From the NCBI GenBank assembly GCA_026182355.1, contig JAPFBL010000236.1, forward strand, positions 310,001 to 374,000: a stretch of 64,000 bases of DNA, written 5' to 3'. The DNA comes from Hermatobates lingyangjiaoensis (lineage: Eukaryota > Arthropoda > Insecta > Hemiptera > Hermatobatidae). The notes under the pieces are model-generated. The model searched no databases. It saw only the letters and a list, made by a program, of their open reading frames with translations, and was not told the DNA's origin. The position numbers and the translations under genes are program-made. Shown one piece after another: positions 44,831-57,160 of the stretch. Within the stretch, counting starts at the first letter, position 1. Every line of letters starts with the position of its first letter.

Positions 44831-47800
44831 GATGTTTTAAAAATCAGAAATTTCTTCTTTCTCTTTGTTTTTTCTGTTGAAAGAACTTTTCTTTTTCTTA
44901 CTTGTACTATATCTCCCTTAGATCAACTGTCTTCTTCATTCTCTCTATCTCTCTCTTTTGTTCTTTTCTGTGTTTTACTAATCCAATTTGTTTTTATATA
45001 AGACAATGAATTTAAAAGAAATGAAGATTCCAATCTGTATTCTTAACTTGAGAGTTTAACAGAACACAATACTCACCTTTACAAATACACGCACACACTC
45101 GCACACTCACACACAATCACTTTCTCCCTTACATTGTCATCTAAATTTCTACCTTTTCAATTCTGGAAGGATAGTAATTGAATGTAATATAGCTTTAAAT
45201 TTATTGCCACCAGAAAAAAGATTGAAATATTATACAACAATGAAATATTACAAATAACCATTATGTTTGTTGTCAAAATATGATATAAGTTTCTCTAGAA
45301 GGGAAAAGTAATTGAAAATCTATCGATCTTACATAACACCTACTTTTAAATATTTAGAGACCATGAATTGTACATCTTCAACAATAGTGTTATGCAACAC
45401 ATTATCTTTACACTCGCTAATAAGTATTCATCAAATATAACCTAAACACTAAATGAGGAAGACGTTTTTAAATGAGCGTTTCTGTGGAGTAGACGTTAAG
45501 ATCGCTCCTCGACCAAGGAGCCGTAGTTTCCATCTCCTTTCCGTTTCGTTTAGATAAATTATAGCTCTTTTATAACGGTTGTTGTAATATAATAGTTATA
45601 ACAAAAACATTATGAATACGGAATAAAGAGAGTCTCCTGTTAGATTTCATGTTCATTCATTTATAATTTGCTGTGCCCTGTAGTAGTTGCAGATTGAGAA
45701 ATAATAGGGTTGGTAAATTATTTTTTATTTTTAAAATAAAAAAGAATTTCACTAGTTGAATATGAGGAAAGTGTTGCGATGAAGGAATAAGTGAGTATTT
45801 CGAGGATTATTACATTATCCTTGATGAAGCAAAAAGCAAGAAAAATTGTTCTTGTTCCACTTAGTGTGAAGCTTTGTTGCTAGCTCATTTAAAAACAGGA
45901 AGCTGACGTTTCCTGAAACTCTATAGTCACATAGGTATCAGAAATGTATAGAAGAGTTATGAATGAATTAATTCTTGAGACAGAGGCGACCTCGTTGTTG
46001 CTACTGGTGAATAAACAATTACTCTAATAGACGTCCGTTAGAATTGATGAATCCATCAATAAATTTAGAACTATGACAAGGATTTGTTGAAGAGAAAAAT
46101 GAGGGAGAAATGACAGGATAGATTGGGAAGGTAGCCTGGTGACCTAAATGCAGAGACGTGACCAGTAAGAACCAGTCTGAAGAGAGTCCTCAGAGAGACT
46201 GTTCAAGGTCACTACCGCCGGCTCTTGCCTCACGCATCTTCCTTCAGATCAATGTGAAAAAATGCAACATTTCAAGAAAAAAAGACTGTTTATTTTGTGG
46301 AAAATAGCAGAAAACAAGCAATCAAGGTAACAAAAGTGTGAGAAAATACTAATTTAATCAATTACCATTATATAATCAATCATGAATTATCAATTACAAA
46401 TTGTAAAGTAATTAATATCCCAAAGACAAGCTCTGTTGTGGAAATCGTTCAAAACATCTACCTACTGATATGCATCTCCAGATTGTCTTCCCTATCACCT
46501 TCTACTTTTAATCAATTTTCCATATTTTTAAATAACACTCCCGTTATTTCGTCTAAACAATATAACACGTATGTATATTGTTACTACCACCGAGGTTAGT
46601 ATGATTTATATCAGATGTTCTTGGAGTCATTGAAGCACTTTCGGACATTGTCCATCTTCAATCGCAATCCCTCAATATTTTGGAATTCCTCTTTGTCTTA
46701 ATAAGGAATATTACACTTCAGAAGTAAACACAAAGGCAGTGTATGCTTGTCTCTTATTCAGAGTACTCCTAGTCATAATAATGAATCTTGAAATATAGAA
46801 ATGAGTTTTTGTCAGCGATAAACTGTTTTTTTTCTCTCCTCTATTTGATTTTTTGTCTAATTTTTGATTTGAAGTTTAATTTTTCCCTAATTTGTTCTTT
46901 ACTTTCCACACTTAATTGTGACTAAACGTATCGTCAACTGATTAAAAAGAGAAATTAATGAGTTGAGTATAAATTATGGCAAGTCTTCATTAGAGAGATC
47001 TTAAAAAAAAAAATAAAATAAAATTTTTTTGGCAAATTAAGAATCACGCTTGAGGAAGTATACTTATCAAAACTAAAGTCTATGTATTTTGATACAGACT
47101 TCAGCCTTAAAGTAAAATGTTAAAACAGCTTTTTTAGAAGATTGAAAAGAAATAACAGATTAAATCTTCTCAATTTTGTTGTATTGTAATTTTTTTTTTA
47201 AAATATGCAAAATGAAATAGTTGTTTTATTTGAAATGATTAATATTTTGCATGTTTAGATAAGGTTTTAAATTAGGAAATGTTATTGGCCTTGTTTTGTT
47301 TGTTTATTCCCATCGCAGACACTTATAGGCTTTCGGTATTTGAGCGGCTCTAGGCGTTACGTATTAATCATTTGTTAGTAAACATATTTTATAGCAAAGT
47401 ATAACAAATAGAATTGTTTGTTTAATAATTATGTTGAATCAAATTTTAGTGTAATGTTTGCTCCTTGTGTAAAATCTATAAATTGGACGACGGTTTGAGA
47501 TTTTGTACTCTTTTTTTTTGCATTTTTAATAGTTATTATTGAAAAGTTGTTCGTCTCCATTTAGTTTACCATATGTGTTGACTATTATGTTAATTGTTAA
47601 TTATTATGTTGCACCAAATTCAGGTGTAATGATATCTGCCCCTCACAGAAAAACCTCCAAGGTCGACGACTAGCAAGGTTTTGATTCGATTTGAGTACCT
47701 TTTTTTCTTTTGTATTTGTTCGTTTCTGTTTGTTTGACCGTAAGTGTTGATTGTTGATAAGGTGAGACTCTAATGTTAACGATATCCTTAAGTATGTGTC

Positions 47801-48560
47801 TATGGCAACATTTGTATTTCAGCCAGTTAAAGTTATTCTTTGTATTGTATTCTAAATACTGGGAGCTCCCTATATCAAAAGTTGTATACTTCTTATAATA
47901 ATGTAGCAAGAGGTAATAGATATTTAGTTTCTTTGAAAAGTCCTTCTAAATTAATAAATGTTATCAAACGCCATTGTGCGATTGTAAAAGGAAGGGAAAG
48001 GAGAAGAAAATTGATGAAGGAAAGGCAGAAATGTGATGGGAAACAAATTTGAAGATATCTGGGTAAATAAATGGAAACACAAAAGAAGGAGTAAACCGGT
48101 GTGGAGGTAGAGGCGGCATTTACTTAAAGGAAGTGACTGCTTACAGGTTATTGGCTTTTCCGGCAGGAATTCTAAGAAAACAATGGCCGAGAAGGCTTGG
48201 ATAACGATGGGAACTGAAGCGAGGAATGCAGTCTGATGAATGCACAGTCAGGAGTTGACTTGGCTGCGGTCACGCGCTGGCTTAAACCTGGCCCATTTCC
48301 ACAACGCCTTGTCAAACTTACTTTTGACAAATATTATTTACGAAAACAGGAGAAAACATCTTAGTATAAGTCAGTTCAAAGCTAATAAGATCCATGTATA
48401 CAGAAAATAAAGTTCCTTCAGAATCCACTGTTTTTATAAAAGCCCAAACATAGAAAAACCGCTCACAAAACTTGAAAAGACATGAGCCACTGGTGTGTTT
48501 CAAATAATGAAAGAACCAGTCCTACTAATCTTTAACATAAAACCCTTCTAAATAACATCA
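44831..48560. other. Unique AT-rich sequence
   Basis: No gene was recognised. 46630-46670 (minus) holds TTGAAGA, GGACAATGTCC and GAAA, a weak hammerhead-like motif. 47470-47780 contains a diverged direct duplication (TTTGAGATTTTGTACTC and TTTTGATTCGATTTGAGTAC contexts). 48100-48300 is GC-richer and unidentified. Confidence 0.5.
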
Positions 48561-48562
48561 TA

Positions 48563-49491
48563 CAGGGTGTCCCGAAATAAATGAAACCCACAAAATTTAT
48601 AATAAATATGTTGATTTTATCCCAAAAGTTTATATTTTTCAGATTTGATAACAGTTATAAGTTACAACTATTATTTTAAAACCTCATAGCTTGGAAATTA
48701 GAAGACAAAATTTTTTGCGTCACGACTTATATAGAGACTATATCTTATAAGTTCGTTGGAAACGCTTCCTCAGGAAGTTTAATATTGCACATAAAGAAGT
48801 GCTTAAGAGACCACTATACTCTCTGAAATTTACAGCATGGGTGGGCATATAAAAACACGGTATTCTCGGACCATACTGGTTTGAAGATGAAAATGAAAAA
48901 GCTCTTACTGTCACCCAAGAGAGCTATATTGTGCTGCTTAACAAGTTCTGGATGGACCTTGAAACACAGCAGGGGACAAATCGAAATGTGCAGTGGTTCC
49001 AACAGAATGGAGCTACTCCACATACAGCCAGTATCACATTAGAGTGGCTTGACCAAGGATTCTCTGATCGTTTAATTAGCAGGCGGCCACAAAAATAGCA
49101 GTAATACAGAATGGTCGCCACATTCGCCTGACTTGAATTCTAGAATTCTACCTCTGGGGATTGTTGAAAGACAAGAGTTCATCAGAATAACCGCAAAACT
49201 ATTGCTGAATTGAAATTGGCCATTTAAGTAGAACATTATGCAGTAAAAATAGAAGGATATACCAGACTGATTGATAATTTTGCTCGATGGCTTCAAGAAT
49301 GTCTGCGACGGAATAGTGGTCATTTGGAGCATGTATTTAAATAAACCTTTAAATCTAGCTAAAGGTCCCAGACTTCCAGTACCCAATTGTTATATATCAA
49401 CTCATAGAAAATGCTAACATTTTTAACGTATTAGGTTTTAGCAATAAATTGTAATCGAATTAATGGGCTTCATTTATTTTGGGACACCCTG
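48563..49491 (+). mobile_element. Tc1/mariner-superfamily element with TIRs
   Basis: TIRs CAGGGTGTCCCGAAATAAAT at left and ATTTATTTTGGGACACCCTG at right (one difference visible), flanked by TA at 48561-48562 and 49492-49493. About 929 bp: internally deleted in its 5' coding part. Confidence 0.88.
48830..49230 (+). pseudogene. Tc1/mariner transposase catalytic region (broken)
   Basis: In shifting frames: GPYWFEDENEKALTVTQESY, NVQWFQQNGATPHTA, DRLIS, then after stops EWSPHSPDLN and FYLWGLLKDK. This is the 'WQQDGApPHta ... W.phSPDLnp.DFfLWG.lK' region. The catalytic Asp of QQDGA is Asn here, and at least two frameshifts and stops are present, so it is inactive. Confidence 0.8.
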
Positions 49492-49784
49492 TAGTTAAGC
49501 ACAATCCATTAAGCACAATAATACCGATACGGATTATTTATTTTTTTTTTACGTTGATGAAACAGATCTGCAAGAAATTATTATTACTCTATAGGATAAC
49601 ATTTTATTAATCCATGAATTCTTTCGGAGTCTATTTTAAAGAAATAGTCTTTATAAAAATGATAAAAAGAAGTTACGTAGGTACCTAGATCAACATAATT
49701 TTACTTCTCCTGTCCTAATGCTTCATATTGTCCTACTTTTATAATGTATGAGGAATATAATAATTATATTTTCTTAAAAACCAT

Positions 49785-50100
49785 CAGGACTGTAAAACAT
49801 TGGGAGCCTTTCGCTAAGCCGGGCTTTATCCCCCAGACTTAGAGAGAAGGAAGGCTATAGCCGAGTACTGCTTGCCGACTGACCACGACTATCTGCAGGT
49901 ACATCTAGAAAGCATAGACGCTGCTACCACGGACACCTGCCCTCTCAGCTCAACTGAGAGGATGGTGGGAAATCATCTCCTCACCTGCCCTGACCTTGAA
50001 CATCTCCTGCAGATCCCACTATCCGATACTGCCAGACTCGGCGTCCAATGCCCGATCTGCCACACACAGGCATCGGATAAATCATTATATTATTTTAAAC
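49785..50100 (+). pseudogene. LINE C-terminal zinc-finger-like fragment
   Basis: LPTDHDYLQVHLESI, then ATTDTCPL...MVGNHLLTCPDLEHLL, resembles the C-terminal 'L..gHd.l..hL.ri......CplC......HLL.CP.l' module of several non-LTR retrotransposons. Upstream residues (GFIPQT then a stop) look decayed. Confidence 0.5.
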
Positions 50101-50660
50101 CATGCATATAATCACCAACTTACTGGCACTTTAACTTTTCTCTTTTTTTACAGTGCAGTCTGATAGTTCTATTCTGATCCTTAATTGAAAGTCCACGACA
50201 CATGCGAATTTCTTTTAAACAGTTTTTTTTTTATTTTAAAACATTCCCACGATATAATTCATTCTGAAATGTTAATCTTTTTGACACATCATAACTACCC
50301 AATTGCACCAAACTGAATTAATTTTTTTTTTAATAAAAAAATATTTATTTTCGTTCATTTGCTAAATGATTAATACAATTATAAACTTGTTATAAAAATT
50401 AAAAGGAAGAAAACGACAAATTTGAAATCTAACCGGTTAATAAGTCAGTCCTAAACATTTAATGGTATAAGCATGATTACATAAAACATAAGACCACATG
50501 AAAGTCAAACCATTAAATTAAAAAAGCAAGAAATATCTTTAAAATTTGCATACACTTATCTTTAAGTTGACCTTTTCAAAATTACCAATAACATTATTAT
50601 TGTTATTATCAGAGAAATGTTAGTAACAATAAAGATGAAAAATACCACCTTAATACCCTA

Positions 50661-51000
50661 GACAACTAATGTTGCTGGACTCTTTGAGTGTTGTCTGGTC
50701 AAAAACACTATTATGTATTTTCTTGTAGAATTGATAATGAAAATATAAATTTTTGAAATGATGGAAGACAAAGTTGAGTTTTTGACTAGACAACACTCGA
50801 AGAATTAAGCAACATTAGTTGTGTAATGAATAAACTTTTTAGTGGTCCATAATAGAAAATGAACGTATAATACCATCTTACTATTACTTATAAATATTCG
50901 AAATGTTGGAAGACAGAGTTGAGTTTTTGACCAGACAACCCTCAAAGAATCAAACAACATTAGTTGTGTAATGTATTAAACTTTTTACTGGTCCATAATA
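50661..51000. repeat. Family D inverted repeat, PLE-like
   Basis: GACAACTAATGTTGCTGGAC (50661) pairs with AGCAACATTAGTTGTG (about 50807), and a second copy follows at 50900-50990. Between the arms, TTGATAATGAAAATATAAAT then TTTTGAAATGATGG resembles the PLE-1 hammerhead-like segment (stem then GAAACGTTGG). More copies at 53.9-54.3 and 60.5-60.9 kb. Confidence 0.6.
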
Positions 51001-51749
51001 GAAAATGAATGTACAATTCCATCGTACATTCATCTATTTTCTTCGTCAATACATGGATTTCGGGTCTTGTCCATCTTCTAGAGTGTTCAGCTGGAAGACT
51101 AGAGCGTTTGTAGCTGGTCATCATTTGTATACAACTTTTTTACGTATTGATTCTTCTTCTTTTGTATGTACACGATGCCAGCTATAAACTCTTGGTACAT
51201 TCTTGGACAATATTTAAAACTGGTTGAAAGTGGAAGAAAAAAATACGAGTTTAAATGTTACATTTTGCATTTATTGTTTTTTGAATTAACTAACTTCATA
51301 GATATTTTGTATTTTGAACATTGTAAAGTGAAATATATTAGTAAATAATAGAACAAATAGAGTAACGAGGATGAACAGAAAATTAGTTTTAATGAAAAAA
51401 CGACTTTCAACCAGTGTTTTCGACTTAAGTTATTTCTAATTCTAACGTAGTGTAATCACTCATTATATGGTATTTACTCATATATGGTATTTACTCATTG
51501 TAGGGTGTCTTTTTACCCTACATTCCTTTATACTCGTATATGATGAACTTAACCCTAACACTTCTCATGATAGTAAATATTACTACAAGAAATGGTATAG
51601 ATTAGTATTCACTTTCTGTTCACGATATTCAAATCTCTTTTTTAACCCTTTTCGACTTCTAATGCAGGTTTCAGTGTCCTATTATTCAGAAGTCTTATAG
51701 AAATGGTTTTCAAGGAACGTATTCCAAAAATAAGACATGAATCAATATT

Positions 51750-52619
51750 TTTTTTTTTTTATCATCTTTATTTACAATATACAACTACGCATATTATGCG
51801 TAAGAAGCATATTTAATAATAGATTACACAATGACATCGATGCTCATGAGCAAAGAATGAAACTAACTGGTTCAACTTCTCACTTTGGGGTTTTTTTTTT
51901 TTTCAAAGTATATTATTGTAATAGCAGATCCCTGGGCCATTTTCTCTTGAGTCGTCTTGGGGGATTCTGGGAAGGTGAGGAGGAAGCAAGGATTCGTACA
52001 AATGGATTTGGGTGAGAGGAAAGGTTCTTGTGAAATGACCTATAACGATCAGAGGCAAGGTTTTGGATGAATGGAATTTTTAAGTCTTTATGAAGGGTGT
52101 AGTTTTTGACGTAATACGGAGCATTTGTGATAGTGCGGAGGATTTTAGATTGCAATGATTGTATTCTATGAATATTGGATGGTTTTGCACAACCCCATAG
52201 TTCAAGTCCGTAAGTCCAGATCGGTCGCAGTAATGTTTTGTATAGTAGTACTTTGTTATGTAGCGTCAATTTTGAGTGTTTCCCTAGAAGTCTGTACAGT
52301 AGTAAGAATCGTCGTTTTATGTCAAGTCTTTTTAGTCGGGTATGAGGATTCCAAGTTAGTCTTTTGTCAATGAAGAGCCCTAAGTACCTGACCACATCTC
52401 TCGTTGGAAGGAGAGCGCTATTCATAGTAACATTGGGACATGGTGCTTTTTTTAAAGTAAAAGTTACGTGAAAACTTTTATTTATATTAATATTTAAATG
52501 CCACTTTTGCAGCCAGGCTTCAATGCTATTTAGGTGTTCTTGGAGGATATTTGTGGAAATTGTGGGGTCAGGGTTTCGGGAAAGGATCGCTGTATCATCA
52601 GCAAAAGTACACAGAAGTG
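51750..52619 (-). mobile_element. 5'-truncated jockey-like LINE with FADD motif
   Basis: Target duplication TGAATCAATATT at 51738-51749 and 52620-52631; poly-A (T-run 51750-51760) at the left end. The frame is open from the truncation point and encodes LLCTFADDTAILSRNPDP (catalytic FADD), then NSIEAWLQKWHLNININKS, VVRYLGLFIDKRLTWNPHTR, LRPIWTYGLELWG and a terminal RRLKRKWPRDLLLQ. No stop interrupts it before its natural end near 51913. It is a young, dead-on-arrival insertion. Confidence 0.9.
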
Positions 52620-52631
52620 TGAATCAATATT

Positions 52632-53929
52632 AAAATGAAATTTTGATACACAATTATTTCAAATAGTGAACTGATTGAAAGCATTAAATTCAATGTCTAT
52701 TGGTTTACGAATTTTTTCAAACTCGGATACTAGTTGAATGTTCATTTTTAAAGCAATAGTATTTCATTCCAGTTTTATTTTTTTATTGTAATTTATTAAC
52801 AGAAATTAAGTTTTTTTTTGTATTAAATAGGTTAATTTTTTATTATTTTTTGTGATTTTGTTTTACATAAAATAACTTAAGAGGCATGAGTACTAGTTCG
52901 CATTATATCTGTAAATCAGTTTTACCTTTCTTACAGCGCGTTCAAATCTCCAGTCACTCATCTTCAACTCTTAACGGTTTTACATAGCCAGCACTATTCA
53001 ATCCCACCCCAGCATTATAACTTGTCCAAAGTTAAGATAATAATTTACTTTAGTAAATTATTTTTTGTAAGTACCAAAAATGGATATCATTCAATGATTA
53101 CTGCTTTAAGGAAACTATATTTCAGAATAATTTTTGCCAGCATGTTTGTATTTTATTATTTCAATTGTGTTGGTAGTAGTTTTTCTTATTTTTTAATTAA
53201 CTATGAATAAAGTACAACAATCAAAAGTGAGATAAATTTCTTGCTTTTGAGCAGATATTGAGAAAGTACCTAAAAATTATTTTGATGCCAGTATGGAGTT
53301 AAAAAGTGACCATCTTTAGGTGAAGAAAAACTGAATAGATAACAAATAGTATTTTTCCAGTTTTTTAAATGGACCCTTCTAGATTTAGTTTGCATTTCTC
53401 TGACAAACTTATTAGAATAAATTCAACTGATTTAGGGCAAAATTGAAATTAAATCAAGAAAAAAGTAATTAGTGAAGAATCTGTTAAAATTTCAATAGGA
53501 TGTCCTTGAGAGAGATATGAGCTAATATGGTAAAATATATATAATTTAATCAACAATTGTTCATCAATCAAGATTAGTCAAGGACTTTGGTATAATATGA
53601 CAAATGATGGGAGGCAATTATGCTGAAGTGGATATAAGGTGATGTAGGCGTCAAAGGAAATGTGTATGCGGTGCAACCTGCCATAGAAGGTCCTAACGTC
53701 CACACCAGACTAGCCTTACATGCTTGTCTAACAACTGCAAAAACTGCAAATAAAAATTCATGAAGTAGAGCACAAAATAAATTGGTTAAAAGAATCGCTC
53801 AAGATTTAAAAAATGCTGAAATTATTACATTTATTCAGCCAAATATTAGTTATACACTCAAACTTATCTTCAAAAATTGCCGATAAGTACTATTATATAA
53901 ATCGTAATCTCGTCATTTTTTCTTCCGCA
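52632..53929. other. Unique sequence, no gene recognised
   Basis: AT-rich with no motif, RNA or repeat that I could support. Confidence 0.5.
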
Positions 53930-54320
53930 CTCTACCAGTTTTAAATACTGTCCAAAGTGCACTGAAAGTTAGTAGCTGATATCTTGTACAAACACATAAG
54001 AATCAATAAGAAACCAATTTAGTATGATGACCAGCCAAAAGCGCTCTAGAGTCTGCCAGGTGAATACTCTGGAAGATGGACAGAACCCGAAATCCGTGCA
54101 GTGACGAAGAAAATTGATTAATTAAAATGGTATTAAATGTTCATCTTCTATTATGGACCAGTCAAAAGTTTAATATATTATACAACTGTGTTGCTTGATT
54201 CTTTGAGGATTGTCTGGCCAAAACTCAACTTTGTCTTCCAACGTTTCGAATATTTATAATTTCATTATCAACTTGATAATGAAAATATAAATTTTCCAAA
54301 CGTTGGCAGAGAATTTGAGA
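53930..54320 (-). mobile_element. Family D terminal-repeat copy
   Basis: Shares CTACCAGTTTTAAATACTGT, GAAGATGGACAGAACCCGAA and TCTGGCCAAAACTCAACTTT with 50.66-51.24 kb, then an inner inverted repeat CATTATCAACTTGATAATG (54262-54280). Confidence 0.55.
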
Positions 54321-56259
54321 AAAAACCAAATTTTTCATTCTCAGAAAAAGAAAACTTTTAATAATGTGACCATCTCAATTCGAATTTACTCCAGATGAAG
54401 AAATCAACAACTACATGACTAATTGTTCGTCATGTTTAAGTTTTTTGATCAGTGTTAACTTTTGATATATCCGCTATTTGCTGTAGAGACTACTAATAAG
54501 GACTTCATTAATTTCTATTATAACATTATAAGACCTTCGAATTTTTAGGGTCACGACAAATCCCCCCCTTACGAAACCCCGGAGGACTACATCCCCACTC
54601 TCACATGCAATCAAAACCAACTCCTAAAACATCAGCTGTGTTTCTTTTTCAATATGTATGGGCAGGGTATCCTCCAGTGCATTAGAAGGTTTTGTCCAGT
54701 GGGGATATCTTTAGAAGTCAAGGATTTTATCATTTTGGTGAGAATTGTTACAAGAAAGGGGAAGAAGAGGTATTCGTTTGTTTTGATTGTTTATAACCAT
54801 CCGGAGTTAATTTAAAAAAAAAGGGGGGGGTTGAGTGAAGATTTCTCAGGTGAAAATGACAATTTTTTTAAAAATTGTGCGATTGGTTTTGAAACATCTT
54901 CTAGAGTCTTAAAAGCTGGGATTTTGTTTAATGTGGTTATTTTTACAAGTAAATGATTTCATCCGATGGTATTTTAAAAGTGGATGTTTTGTCTCCCAGA
55001 TTTTCAGAAGAGGGTGTTCCTTAAGTGAGAGGGAGGTTTGTTTACATGTGAGAGAGAGGAATGTTATCTGTCTGAGTTTCAGAAATAGGGTTTTTTTTGA
55101 GATCCTGATATGCAGACGTCTCATGGATGTTAAAAAAGAAAAAGTTCAATTGAGTAAAATACATGGATATAATTAATGAATTCATGAAATTAACTTTCAT
55201 GGCTTTGGTAATATACTTTCTTAAACCAATGCTGAGTGAAGATGGTCACATATTCCTTTATAATTAAAGAAAATGACATATTTTATTCTGAAGAATGGTT
55301 AAAAGTGTTCTTTCTCATGGAGCAATACCTTGTAATCTCTTGGCAAGAACCAGTGGATGCCTCAGTGGGCAGTGAAGCGGCCACCTTTGATGTTAAAAGA
55401 TCGTAAAGTTTACTTCATGAAGCTTTATGATTCATGAACTTCTTCCCACCAACCTCGTCTTAACAACTACTAATAAACTTCCAATTGGTGTACTGGTCAG
55501 CCATTAAAGATAGCCACAAACAAAACAAGAATGAATACAATAACAATAGCTATGTATTTCATATCAAAAAGGGACTCATCAAAGTTTGAACTAACTTTGA
55601 AAGCTCTAGGATGGTTCTACTTTATGTTGTTTTCTACAAACTGTTCTACCTCTTAATTCTGTCTTGGCCAAAAACTAAAATTTAAAACAGACTTCGTTCA
55701 TTATTACAAAACTCTTCTTTAAATGAAAAACAGCCAAACAAAAGATGAAACAAAGACATATATTCCTACATCTACAGGAAAATAGAAAAAAAAGGAAATA
55801 AATATCTAGTTATTTCAATGCCGTAAACCGTAAAAACGCAAAACCCGTTATATTTACGAACTTTTTCCACCAGAATCAATAAATCTATAAAATAGTAACA
55901 ATTTTGCTGCTTCTATATGAATTGAGCAGTGTAGATATTTTAACAATCAATAAAAATGATCCAACAATTTTATTCGATCATTACATATTTTATCAATAAA
56001 ATAAAAATGATACAAAATATGAAGAAAAGGATTACATACAAGTGAAAACACTTAAAGTCTTATTTTTGGTGAAAAGGAAGGTAGAATGACAGACTCAAGA
56101 TGCTTATAAAGAGGCGGTTAACTTCAACTTGGGTTGGCGAACAAAACGTATTAATGCCATATAAATATGAATTACTTAAAGCTGTGCAAGCATTTGCTGT
56201 ATATTGGTATTTATTTATGATTACAATGAGGGAAAGAAATACCAAGTCTGCACATAAAA
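54321..56259. other. Unique sequence, no gene recognised
   Basis: Includes a G-run at 54821-54830 and a small GC-richer patch at 54560-54610. No coding evidence was found. Confidence 0.5.
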
Positions 56260-56450
56260 GATTTTATACAACGTCGACTCGTTTCGAACTCATGAAATTC
56301 ATCCTCAGGTTATAGCTCCTTACTGAGGGGAAGCAACACAAAGTCTCCACACAAAAAATTCCATCCAACCTATCGCGCTTTAAACAAATAGTGTTCATTG
56401 CCAGGTTACATCTACAATATAACATAAAAATCAAAATGTGAAATTGAAAA
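56260..56450 (-). mobile_element. PLE-E terminal repeat with hammerhead-like core
   Basis: Minus strand 56268-56312: AAC, CTGAGGA (56308-56302), T, GAA...TTC stem II, GAAA (56285-56282), then CGAGTCGACG. A second diverged copy lies at 56350-56405 (CTGGCAATGAACACTA). The opposing intact-core copy is at 57.6 kb. Confidence 0.5.
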
Positions 56451-56672
56451 CAGAAAAAGAACCAAAATATTCACCAACGAATAAAAATATATATTCTTAA
56501 TATTATATAAACATAATTAAAGTTTTATGTAATACTATAAATATTATATATTATAATATACATATTATAATATTATATTTTATAATATCATATATTATAA
56601 TCTTTTAAATATATATACACGAGTTCGAGATTAACAAAGAGCAACACATAAAGTAGGGAAACACACTTACAG

Positions 56673-56704
56673 ACTCAAATTTTCGGGTAATCCGTCTTCA
56701 GGAG
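56673..56704 (-). ncRNA. Candidate hammerhead ribozyme (PLE-C)
   Basis: Minus strand: CTC, CTGAAGA, C, GG-ATTAC-CC stem II, GAAA, AATT palindrome, H17 = T, GAG. Mirror of 56789-56820. Confidence 0.55.
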
Positions 56705-56788
56705 AAAAGAGAATGGGAGACCAAGCACGTTGTAGGCGCAACGGCCGTTGTAAGCGCCTACAACGTGCTTGGTCTCCCATTCTCTTTT

Positions 56789-56820
56789 CTCCTGAAGACG
56801 GATTACCCGAAAATTTGAGT
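56789..56820 (+). ncRNA. Candidate hammerhead ribozyme (PLE-C)
   Basis: CTC 56789-56791, CTGAAGA 56792-56798, C 56799, stem II (GG/CC) 56800-56808, GAAA 56809-56812, AATT 56812-56815, H17 T 56816, GAG 56817-56819. Outer CTT/AAG pairing is preserved, as in the 12.1-kb copy, despite sequence differences. Confidence 0.55.
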
Positions 56821-56910
56821 CTGTAAGTGTGTTTCCCTACTTTGTGTGTTGCTCTTTGTTAATCTCGAACTCGTATTGAGTCCAGTTTGGATCGTATTTC
56901 GTTTTATCAG

Positions 56911-56913
<3 letters not shown>

Positions 56914-56947
<34 letters not shown>
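56914..56947. repeat. (TA)n microsatellite
   Basis: 34 bp of TA separating the PLE-C and PLE-A fold-backs. Confidence 0.95.
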
Positions 56948-56951
<4 letters not shown>

Positions 56952-57019
56952 AAAAAGATTTCACATAAACACGTGAAACAACAATCAATGATCAAACCAC
57001 AATAAGAATGGGAAAACAA

Positions 57020-57062
57020 GACTAAGATCTTTCAACCGTAACAAGCGGTCCTCGTCAGAGTC
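57020..57062 (-). ncRNA. Candidate hammerhead ribozyme (PLE-A)
   Basis: Intact core (CTGACGA, then G as the extra nucleotide), stem II GACCG/CGGTT, GAAA, AGATCT, T, stem I GACT/AGTC, on the minus strand. Confidence 0.65.
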
Positions 57063-57117
57063 AAAAACCCAACTGAACACTAGATGTTTTCTGCATCTAG
57101 TGTTCAGTTGGGTTTTT

Positions 57118-57160
57118 GACTCTGACGAGGACCGCTTGTTACGGTTGAAAGATCTTAGTC
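57118..57160 (+). ncRNA. Candidate hammerhead ribozyme (PLE-A)
   Basis: Plus-strand mate of 57020-57062; all positions identical. The extra nucleotide after the core is G here and A in the other copies, so that position varies while the core does not. Confidence 0.65.

Larger units (their letters stand above)
56620..56872. mobile_element. PLE-C inverted pair (fold-back element)
   Basis: Arms 56620-56743 and 56750-56872 are near-perfect reverse complements about 123 bp long with a tiny loop. Each holds a complete PLE-C hammerhead. (TA)-rich sequence lies on both sides. Confidence 0.85.

Noticed and set aside
45475..45545. tRNA-like sequence (GTAGACGTTAAGATCGCTCC...)
   Set aside because: Loosely resembles A- and B-boxes but has no acceptor pairing, and I saw no second copy.
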